From the NCBI GenBank assembly GCA_949752795.1, contig OX457058.1, positions 37,140,587 through 37,204,586 on the forward strand: DNA of 64,000 nucleotides, given 5' to 3'. This DNA comes from Hyperoodon ampullatus (taxonomy: Eukaryota > Chordata > Mammalia > Artiodactyla > Ziphiidae). The notes under the pieces were generated by a model, which did no database searches, was not told the origin of the DNA, and saw only the letters and a list, made by a program, of their open reading frames with translations. The position numbers and the translations under genes were made by a program. Shown here in pieces: positions 54,929 through 64,000 of this stretch; within the stretch, counting starts at the first letter, position 1, and each line of letters begins with the position of its first letter.

Positions 54929-55268
54929 TTTGTTTTTTGTTTTTTTTTGGCTGCATTGGGTCTTCATTGCTGTGCGCAGGCTTTCTCTGGTTGCAACAAG
55001 CGGGGGTACTCTTCGTTGTGGTGCGTGGGCTTCTCATTGCAATGGCTTCTCTTGTTGCAGAGCACGGGCTCTAGGCGTGCCGGCTTCAGTAGTTGTGGAA
55101 CGTGGGCTCAGTAGTTGTGGCTCGCAGGCTCTAGAGCTCAGGCTCAGTAGTTTCGGCGCACAGACTTATTTGCTCCATGGCATGTGGGATCTTCCCAGAC
55201 CAGGGCTCAAACCGGTGTCCCCTGCATTGGCAGGCAGATTCTTAACCACTACACCACCAGGGAAGTCC
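54929..55268 (-). mobile_element. long CHR-type SINE in intron 12
   Basis: Reverse copy ('ggctgcattgggtcttcatt', 'actacaccaccagggaagtc'). It begins about 160 nt after exon 12. Confidence 0.9.
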
Positions 55269-56173
55269 CAGCCAGTTTGTTTTTTAAATCCCCAAGTGAC
55301 TCCAATGTGCAGCAAAATTTGGGAGCCAGGACCCTAGGGATTTTCTTTGCTCACTGAAATTAAAACTCTATCCCAGTACCTGTTTTGGAAATAGGGATAA
55401 AGTGCATGCCATACCTGTTAAATCCTAGGGTAGTCCCAGTAATAAACTAGCTTTTATTTATCCAGTTTTGGCTCCCATATATCCTAGAGTATACATGATG
55501 AAATGAACAGATGAACCTGCTTTGTCATTTTCCTCTGACGTCCAGCTATATCCAGGATGTTGAAAACAGTCCAGAAGCTATGTATACAGCTTTTTTAACT
55601 TTGTTTTCATCTGAACAGCAAAGTGCTTCTTACTGCCACCAAATCCATAATTATTCAATAGCAAAAACTACTATAAAAAATGTCCCCAATATAGGTTGCA
55701 CTGAATTATTTTGTGCCTCTGTATGACTTTGTAGAGACAGGTACATTCTCTGGCAGGTTAATTTACTCAGCGAATATTTACTTAACAGCTGTTGTCTACC
55801 AAGGTTAAAATATTTTTTCCTTCTAATTTATTAGTGGGTGCTTTGAGGAATGGAATGCTTTGAGGAATGGAATTAGTGGGTATTTTAAGGTCTGAAGGAA
55901 TAATGATTAGTGTATTGGGGTGAATTTTTAAAGCTTTGTTCATTTGGAAACAAAGAGAATAAGCTGGCTCTGTAAATATTATAACCAGTAAGAACAATAA
56001 CATCATGTCAGTGGGTAATGAGAAGAACTCTAAGTGCCATATGAGGGGACATGAGGGGGTTTGAGATTAAGATAGCTTCAGAGACCTTTGCAGATTAAAC
56101 TGACATTCTTAAGCCCAAGAATTTTAGAGTCCTCAGAATTTTGTGCGTGTAATCAAAAAAATTGGAATGCAAA
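55269..56173. other. BLM: intron 12 sequence
   Basis: No gene or clear repeat. A 12-nt 'tttgaggaatgg' is repeated in tandem at 55,841-55,870. Confidence 0.4.
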
Positions 56174-56510
56174 TTTTTTTTTTTTTTTTGGCTGTGTCAG
56201 ATCTTCATTGCTGTGCGCTGGCTTTCTCTAGTTGTGGCGAGTGGGGGCCACTCTTTGTTGTGATGCGTGGGCTTCTCATTGTGGTGGCTTCTGTTGTTGC
56301 GGAGCACGGGCTCTAGGTGCACAGGCTTCAGTAGCTGTGGCACGTGGGTTCAGTGGTTGTGGCTTGCAGGCTCTAGAGTGCAGGCTCAGTAGTTGTGGCA
56401 CATGGGCTTAGTTGCTCTGTGGCATGTGGGATCTTCCTGGACCAGGGCTCGAACCTGTGTCCCCTGCATTGGCAGGCGGATTCTTAACCACTGCGCCACC
56501 AGGGAAGCCC
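56174..56510 (-). mobile_element. long CHR-type SINE
   Basis: Reverse copy. The target repeat 'gaatgcaaa(a)tttt' lies on both sides. Confidence 0.9.
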
Positions 56511-57469
56511 CAGAATGCAAAATTTTAATTTAATCTTCCTTGCAGAGGAGTGTTTGTATAAAATTTGGGGGGAAAAGATATTTTCTTCCATAATTGATTT
56601 ACATTACAATATTATATTTAAGGTGTCTTCAGGTTCTAGTGAAGAACCCACGTGCTAGAAATTTGCTTCTACAAGTACTCCATTGATCTATAAAAGCTTT
56701 TTTTTAACTAGGCAGTGTTTTTAGCTTTTTTCCATCAGTTTATGCCAGATGCAATCTACTATTCTTTTAGATCAGTAATATTAATTGCCAAATGGCCATA
56801 GTTAAAAGAAGTGATATAAATTCAATTCACCTTTTGAATAACCTTTTGAAAGTGTAGAATTTGTCATTTTTGTTTGAGTAAACATTGCACATACAGGTTT
56901 AATATCTTTTCCTAGTGATGTGCGGGGGAGGTCTGCTTGGAAAAGTAATAGATTGTACATTTCCTGAGTCTAGCATGTGGTGTCCTGTGCATATTTGGCA
57001 CTCAGTAAGAATGAATAAATGAAACATATGGAGGAGTTTTGGTAAATGTGGGTAAAATATGAAAATTTGGGCAGGTCTGTTGACTCCTTAATATATTTGT
57101 TACTTCTATATTTGGGAGAATTTAAATCCCTGAGTGGAAGTAAAAGATTTTAACAAACACTTTCTGTTACATTTTTTTTCCTGATCTTCTTTTCTGCCCA
57201 TAGGCCTCTTGTTTGGATTAAATTTCCCAACTGCTGCTATGTCATGGCCCTGGTGAAGGCATGTGTCCCTAGGGTTGAAGCCATGGCCCCCATGCTTCTC
57301 TCCTACTGCCAGTCTGTGATAATATTCTTCATCTTTGGGAAATATGAGGATGGAAATAAATAAAATAGATTAACTTTATTCCTTTTCCTTAGGGCCTTAA
57401 AATACGAACTGAGAAAGAGAAAAGAGATAAGACATTTAGACAGTAAATACAACAATAATACTATAATAC
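56511..57469. other. BLM: intron 12 sequence
   Basis: No repeat recognised. A short forward frame near 57,220-57,360 followed by 'aataaataaa' was considered as a retrocopy but not supported. Confidence 0.35.
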
Positions 57470-57720
57470 GACAATAATAGCTAACATTTACATATCTAGC
57501 CTATACATGTGCCAGGCACTGTTCTTGGCATTTTATGTGTATTGACTCATTTATCCACACAAAAGTCTTATGAGGTCAGTATTCCTATTTCCCTCACTTT
57601 ACAGATGAGGAAACTGAAACACAGAGAAATTAAACAGCTTGAACAAAGTCATACATCTAGCAAGTATTGGAGGACTTAAACCCAAACAGTCTGCTTTCAG
57701 AACCCTTTAAATACTGTACC
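57470..57720 (-). repeat. MIR SINE, reverse
   Basis: 'tgtgccaggcactgttcttg', 'ttacagatgaggaaactgaa' and 'ggacttaaacccaaacagtc' are classic reverse MIR. Confidence 0.85.
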
Positions 57721-57879
57721 AAATGCAGAATGAAGTAAGTGATGATTAGAGATGTAAATTGACTGCTGGAACTTGGAAGGCAAGATTGACTGTAACCCAA
57801 AGTAACAACTAACTGTTACGAGGAGGGGTCAGGTAGGGTTTTATAAAGGAAGTGGACTTTGTAGGAACAATGGTCTTTT

Positions 57880-58960
57880 TAAAGTTTTAAATGGCTGTAC
57901 TGAGATATAAATTACATACCTTAAAATTCGCCTATTTAAAGTATGCAGTTCTATGGATTGATGCTTTGCTTTATTTTTTGTTTATTCACAGGGCTGTGCA
58001 ACCCCACCACTACCTAATTTTAGAACATTTTCGTCTCACTGAAAAGAAACTCCATACCCATTAGCAGTCAATTCCCACTATTCCCTATCGCCCCAACCCT
58101 AGGCAATCACTAATTACTTTCTGTGTCCATAGATTTTTGCCTATTCTGGACATTTCATGTAAATAGAATCATATATTATGTGGCCTTTTGTGATTGGCCT
58201 CTTTCACTTAGCATAACATTTTCAAGGTCCATCCATGTTGTAACACATATTGGTATTTCATCTTCTTTTATTGTATGTATATTCTGTTTTATTTATCCAT
58301 TCATCATGTAATGGATATTTGAGTTGCTTCCATTCTTTGGCTGTTATTAATAATGCTTCTGTGAGCATTTGTATACAAATTGTCATGTGGATGTATGTTT
58401 TTATTTCTCTTAGGCATATACCTAGGAGTAGAATTGTTGGGTCATATGGTAACTACATTTAATCTTTTTTTTTTTTTTTTAACTTTTTTTTTTTTTAAGG
58501 AATTTTGCTTTTTTTTTTTAATTTTTATTTATTTATTTATTTATTCATTTATTTATGGCTGTGTTGGCTCTTCGTTTCTGTGTGAGGGCTTTCTCTAGTT
58601 GCGGCAAGGGGGGGCCACTCCTCATCGCGGTGCGCGGGCCTCTCACTATCGCGGCCTGTCTTTGCGGAGCACAGGCTCCAGACGCGCAGGCTCAGTATTT
58701 GTAGCTCACGGGGCTAGTTGCTCCGCGGCATGTGGGATCTTCCCAGACCAGGGCTCGAACCCGTGTCCCCTGCATTGGCAGGCAGATTCTCAACCACTGC
58801 GCCACCAGGGAAGCCCTACATTTAATCTTTTAAAGAGCTTCCCGATTATTTTCCAAAGCAGCTGCACCATTTCACTTTCTGTAGTATATGAGGGTTGCAA
58901 TTTCTCCACATCCACACCAACGCTTGTTACTGTATCTTTTTGATTATACTCATCCTAGTG
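57880..58960 (-). mobile_element. old L1 3' region, split by a SINE
   Basis: Reverse L1M ('ctgagatataaattacatac', 'ttggctgttattaataatgc', 'gagtagaattgttgggtcat'), resuming at 58,832 ('gcagctgcaccatttcactt'). The SINE at 58,469-58,815 lies between. Confidence 0.8.
58469..58815 (-). mobile_element. long CHR-type SINE
   Basis: Reverse copy. The target duplication 'ctacatttaatctttt' is at 58453-58468 and 58816-58831. Confidence 0.93.
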
Positions 58961-58999
58961 GGTATGAAGTGGAAGGTGAATGGCATTTTAACAGGTGAA

Positions 59000-59345
59000 G
59001 AGTGAGAATTCAGGGCTGAAGTTTCTGGCATGAAATTACAGGTCAGGCCCAAGGAATGGTGGATAATCCATTGGATAAGAAGAGAAATATAAAGGGATGA
59101 CCCTAGAAAGGTGGCTTGAGGCCAGATCTGGAGGGTCTTGCATATCATGATGGTAAAGTGTTTGGACTTTCTTATGTAGGCATTTTGACCTGGGAAGTGG
59201 CTTGATCTGAACTGTATGGTTGAATGATAACCCTGACAGTGGAACAGAAGGTGGAGTGGAGGAACAAGAGATGAGAGGTAGGGTGGCCCTTTAGGAACCC
59301 AGTTGTAGCCATCTAGGAGAGAGATTGGCAACACCAGAAGTGGAA
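59000..59345. repeat. ancient dispersed repeat
   Basis: 'gccagatctggagggtcttg', 'ggaagtggcttgatctgaac' and 'gttgtagccatctaggagag' look like the other half of the old repeat seen at 47,975. Family not named. Confidence 0.5.
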
Positions 59346-59462
59346 GGAGGGGACAGAATCCAGAGAGAAAGCAGAGTTGAATCAATGAGACTTAAAAGAA
59401 TTTTGGAAAATTGTGCCCCTTGTACATTTCTAAACCTGACATCTAAAATTTTTCAACATGAC

Positions 59463-59582
59463 TTTTTTTGTTTTTTGTTGTTTTGGTTTGGTTTTTTGAG
59501 GGAGTTCCCCAACCAGGGATTGAACCCAGCCCCTCGGCAGTGAAAGCACAGAGTCCTAACCACTGGACCACCAAGGAATTCC
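59463..59582 (-). mobile_element. short CHR-type SINE
   Basis: Reverse copy ('ccaaccagggattgaaccca', 'accactggaccaccaaggaa'). The target repeat 'caacatga' is on both sides. Confidence 0.85.
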
Positions 59583-60684
59583 TCAACATGAGTTTAAATA
59601 AAGAGAACAGTGGTCTGTTGTAAATAACATTTTTAAAGAAAATTGTTACTTAGCTCTTTTAAATGTATCCAGTAGACTATAAACATAATATAGCAATTCT
59701 GTACCTACTATCTCCCACTTATAGAAGACATAATAAAAATTTTAACTCTTTAACAGGTTTTTAAATTTCCCCTTTTCTTTTCAAACTCATATTTCTCTTT
59801 CAGTTTCCCTACAGAATTTTATCCTAATTTTATCCTATTTTTATGCATGAAGCCTGTTGCTTACTCTGTCATATTTACCTGCAAGAAAAATATGTATATA
59901 AATTATTTTTAAATTTCCTATACCAAAATTTTTGTCCTAATTGAATTATATATAATCATTAGTAGTACCTGACTGATCAGAATAGCTTAAATATTTTTGA
60001 AAATAATTCTTAAGTATAAATTTTGATGGGGAATGTGTAACTTAATGAGATAGGACTTTTTCCCAATTAGTACATGTATCTATGGATGAATCAAGTCTGT
60101 TCATATTTCTTATTTTTATAGGTATATTTTATAGCATTGAGAAATGTTGCTCACATAAACATGTAGATAGGAATGGAAAACATTTTATTACAGTATTAAC
60201 TCTCAATTATTTGAATTCCTTCTGATGTAAATGCCAAAATTATATGATGATTTGTCATCAAAAATTATTTTTAATGATCTGTCAGCTGACATCTCAATTG
60301 AGTCCTGCAAATTTTGTGAAAAGCGAAGAATTGAAAACCATCTGACTGACAAAATAAGTCAGATCATTAGTTACTCACTTTACTTTTTCTGGGAAACATA
60401 CACTAATAAAAATGCTTTACCAAAACTTTTCTAATGACTATTAAGTATTTGTGTTACTCTTTCACTTAGGTGAATCTTGTGTCCAGTATATTTGAAGGAG
60501 TTGGGGAAATCAAAATACTATTAGTTTCAGTATACCTTTCCTAGTATATTTTTGACATATATTTTTAATCAAGTGATATGCTTTTCTTTTTTTTAAATAA
60601 CTTTCTTTATACCAGTCCCTCAAAGAGCTTATCTGTCTTCTCTGCTGTGTGGAGGGACTCCTAATATGCTTTCCTAGTCCTCAA
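59583..60684. other. BLM: intron 12 sequence
   Basis: AT-rich. A 67-codon frame at 60,231-60,434 has no recognisable relative; an old DNA transposon is possible but unproven. Confidence 0.35.
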
Positions 60685-61058
60685 CTTTTTTTTTTTTTTT
60701 TAATATTTATTTCTTTTATTTTTGGCTGCGTCAGTTCTTAGTTTCTGTTACTTGGATCTTCGTTACGGCATGCTGGATCCTCCGCTGCAGTGAGCAGGCT
60801 CATAGTTGCACGGTGTGGGCTTCTCTCTAGTTGTGACACATGGGCTCAGTAGTTGTGGCACACAGGCTCCAGGGCGTGTGGGCTCTGTAGTTGTGGCACA
60901 TGGGCTCTCTAGTTGTGACCCGCGTGCTCAGTAGTTGTAGCACGTGGGTTTAGTTGCCCGGCAGCATGTGGGATCTTAGTTCCCCAACCAGGGATCGAAC
61001 CCGCGTCCCCTGCATTGGAAGGTGGATTCTTAACCACTAGACCACCAGGGAGGTCCCT
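60685..61058 (-). mobile_element. long CHR-type SINE
   Basis: Reverse, diverged copy ('ggctgcgtcagttcttagtt', 'ccaaccagggatcgaacccg', 'tagaccaccagggaggtccc'). Confidence 0.88.
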
Positions 61059-61419
61059 GACATGCTTTTAAATAAGAGTTTTGTCAAAACTATTCAAACA
61101 ATGGCACATGACTACCATATAACTTAACTGGCAAAGCCAGTTGTCATTGCCAAACCAATTGGCCAAACTTACTTTCTTACATATAAAAAAAAAAATTCTA
61201 ACTTTGTTTTTCAGTTCACATAAACTACTTAGTGCGTATCCTCATGACAGTGCCTCAGTTCCAAGAGCAACAAGAGCTGAGCGCAAATTGATTCCATTTC
61301 CTGACACATCACTTAAAATGACATGAGTTTGACACCCTGGACCTAATAATATTTACCATTTTAATGGCAACATCAGTACTCCCTTCGTGAAGATATTTTG
61401 GAATCCAAAGCTTTTTTAG

Positions 61420-62125
61420 AAAATAAAATATTGAGATATAATTGACACACCACAAAATTCACCCATTTAAAGGTTAGAATTTAGTGCGTTTGTTTGTATT
61501 TTCAGAGTTGTGCAACCATCCCCCGAATCTAAGTTTAGAACATTTTCATCACCCCAAGAAGAAACCTAGTACTCAGCAGTCACTCCCCATTCTCTCATTT
61601 GTGCCCGTCTTCTTTCACTTAACCCGTGTTCAAGGGTCATCCGTGTTGTAACACATATCAGAACTTCATTCCTTTTTATGGCTGAATAATCTTCCATTGA
61701 ATAGGCATTCCACATTTTATTTATCCATTCATCAATTGATGTGAACTCTCCCTAACTAGAATATCTGTTAATTCCAAACATCCCATTTTCCAGCAGGCCA
61801 AGTAAGATATATTATATGTAATGAGCTCTAAGAGACTGTTAACTTTCTCATTATAACAAATTGTGCGAATACAGTGGACCCTTGAGCAACATGGGTTTGA
61901 ACTGCATATGAACATTCACAAACAAAAGGTTTTGTGTGTACCTGTATTTTCATTTCGCTTGGGTATATACCCAGGAGTGGAATTGTTGGGTCGTATGGTA
62001 ACTATTTTTAACCCTTTGAAGAACTGCCAGACTGTTTCCCAAAGTGGCTGCACCATTTTACATTCCCACCAGTGGTATAGTGGGTTCTGATTCCACCAGC
62101 ACTTGCTGTTGTCTCTCTTTTTTTG
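61420..62125 (-). mobile_element. old L1 3' region
   Basis: Reverse L1M ('ttgagatataattgacacac', 'tctaagtttagaacattttc', 'ttgggtcgtatggtaactat', 'ccaaagtggctgcaccattt'). Partly rearranged at 61,740-61,920. 61,059-61,419 and 62,126-62,539 are unassigned. Confidence 0.75.
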
Positions 62126-62539
62126 ACCCAAAGCTTTTTTTTTTTTAGTGTATAAAACATGGTTCTGAAATTAAAGTGTAGTGTAAAATGTAGGGAAGAG
62201 CAGTAAAGCCATTCTTGTGTATAATCATTTCAGCATTCCTGTTGGTAGGGAGACTCATGCACCATTCCCAACTTAAGCCCAAATCAAAGCAAATAAGTTT
62301 CAAGAATATCTACATCATTTGTATTCCTGGGCAATTCTTTTTATGCCTTAATTTTATCAGGACTGCAGTTTCCTTTGCTGTGGCAGTGATTGTAAATGAT
62401 TAACAGAGCAATCAAAAGAGTCTATGGGCATATCAAGTCCTTTATCTACCGTCTTTTTTGCCACAATCTGCTACACATTCTTCTGCCATTTCAAGCACTA
62501 AAAGATCTCCGAGTGTTTTGTACATATAAATGATATCTT

Positions 62540-62745
62540 TTTTTTTTTTTTTTGCGGTACGCGGGCCTCTCACCACTGTGGCCTCTCCCGCTGCGGAGCA
62601 CAGGCTCTGGACACGCAGGCCCAGCGGCCATGGCTCACGGACCCAGCCGCTCCACGGCATGTGGGATTCCCCCGGACCAGGGCACGAACCCGTGTCCCCT
62701 GCACCGGCAGGCGGACTTTCAACCACTGCGCCACCAGGGAAGCCC
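62540..62745 (-). mobile_element. young CHR-2-like SINE
   Basis: Reverse copy with T-run. 'atatcttttttt' lies at both edges. Confidence 0.92.
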
Positions 62746-62757
62746 AATATCTTTTTT

Positions 62758-63135
62758 TTTTTAATGGATATTTTTCAGCATTTTTTAAACATTTATTTAT
62801 TTATTTATTTTTGGCTGCGTTGGGTCTTCGTTGCTGCGCGTGGGCTCTCTGTAGTTGCAGCGAGCAGGGGCTACTCTTTGTTGCAGTGTACGGGGTTCTC
62901 ACTGTGGTGGCTTCTCTTGTTGCGGAGCACAGGCTCTAGGCATGCGGGCTTCAGTAGTTGTGGTACACGGGCTCAGTAGTTGTGGCTCGCAGGCTCTAGA
63001 GTGCAGGCTCAGTAGTTGTGGTGCGTGGGCTTAGTTGCTCCGCGGTATGTGGGATCTTCCCAGACTAGGACTCAAACCCGTGTCCCCTGCACTGGCAGGT
63101 GGATTCTCAACCACTGCACCACCAGGGAAGCCCTA
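62758..63135 (-). mobile_element. long CHR-type SINE
   Basis: Reverse copy with '(ttta)n' at its tail side ('tgcgttgggtcttcgttgct' to 'ctgcaccaccagggaagccc'). Confidence 0.9.
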
Positions 63136-64000
63136 AATGAGGGCTGGTTTCAAAGTATTGTTTAACAGTAGTCTCACAAGACTCTCAGAGTAATGCGTTC
63201 TATGACAATAGGAATGAAAGAAGCAACTTCATAAAGTGAGAATCATCTTCTCTCCCACCACCTTACTCTCACTATATCTGAAATCAGAACACCCCAATAA
63301 AGGCCAAAATACTTTATTCCTGATGTTATACTTTACTCTTAACAGAAATAATGTAAAACAGAGACATGAAGCCCTACCAAGAGTTTCTGGTATTTGGATT
63401 AGAGAAAGTTTCATCTACACCCATACTATATTTCAATTTGTTTTGTTTGGTGTACTGGAGGTTTTTATGTCCAAAACAATGCACAGTGGTAAAGTTGAGA
63501 ATGGGTGAAAAGTAAAATTTGTTTGTTTTCCAAAAGTGAGAGACAATTGTAAAAGGAAAAAATGGGGTAGGAGTAACAAGCTGGGAGTCCTGACTACAGG
63601 CATTCTCAGATCCATCTTTTAGGGGGAAATTCATAAGTGAAAACAGAGGATCTGGAAATTGATTCCTTTAAAATTGTCTTTGCTCATGTACCTTTGGAAA
63701 GTCTTTGTGAACCCTAGGGGTATGCACACCCCAACTTTAGACCACTGACCTGAAAGAAGTTGGACTGTGGTTTAGAACTCTGAAAAGAGGCCTGAGCTGG
63801 GGGTGCAAGTTGGGACTCACAGGAATGATATTTGGTGCTGTTTAAAGCAGTGAGAGTGAGATCCCTGAAGAAGGTAATATAGGGGAAGAAGAAAGAAGAG
63901 CCAAGCATTTTGGGTGGTGATCCTCACTTAAGGAGTAAGCAAGAAAAGGAGAGATGGAGAGGAAGAAATCAGAGAGGTAAGGGGGAGAAACCCCACGGGT
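63136..64000. other. BLM: intron 12, window end
   Basis: No gene, BLM exon or clear repeat is seen. Purine-rich at the end (63,880-63,990). Confidence 0.4.

Noticed and set aside
57200..57370. Short forward frame followed by 'aataaataaa'
   Set aside because: No parent mRNA recognised, no A-tail or target duplication, so a retrocopy is not supported.

Overview
The window is mammalian nuclear DNA, most likely from a cetacean. The main evidence is the large number of tRNA-derived SINEs whose head reads 'ggcttccctggtggcgcag'. They occur as short young forms ending 'aggcccgcgtaccgc' plus poly(A) and as older long forms, which is the pattern of the cetacean/hippo CHR SINE families. They sit with artiodactyl-type L1 3' ends and older MIR, L2 and L1M copies. 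The species cannot be read from the sequence.

The only recognisable host protein gene is BLM (Bloom syndrome RecQ-like DNA helicase), on the + strand. Its CpG-rich promoter and non-coding exon 1 lie near 8.1-8.4 kb. A 27-kb intron 1 follows, and coding exons 2-12 run from 35,371 to 54,771. The exons join in frame and give 864 complete codons plus two bases: the N-terminal TOP3A/RMI and RPA interaction region, the dimerisation helices, and RecA-like domain 1 through helicase motif III. The window ends inside intron 12, so the rest of the helicase core and the RQC and HRDC domains are missing.

Layout: 0.1-4.3 kb, a decayed endogenous retrovirus (pol, env-like region, 3' LTR) broken by an L1 and two SINEs. 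4.3-5.6 kb, old L1 pieces. 5.6-7.3 kb, a long inverted repeat whose arms were separately invaded by a SINE and by an L1 plus SINE. 7.3-8.5 kb, single-copy sequence and the BLM promoter. 8.4-35.4 kb, intron 1, mostly nested retrotransposons. 35.4-54.8 kb, exons 2-12. 54.8-64 kb, intron 12, again repeats.

The most notable observation is an inverted, diverged copy of BLM exon 4 with its flanking intron and both splice dinucleotides. It lies at about 34,335-34,560 in intron 1, antisense to BLM, 4.4 kb upstream of the real exon 4. Exons 2 and 3 lie between the two copies, so the pre-mRNA carries complementary arms around them. Other points of interest are the inverted repeat upstream of the promoter, an L1-linked insertion carrying foreign 3'-UTR-like sequence inside a SINE, two SINEs at one target site, an L1 flanked by roughly 100-bp duplications, and a 5' half of a tRNA-Gly embedded in intron 8. 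No prokaryotic-type system, CRISPR array or novel operon is present.
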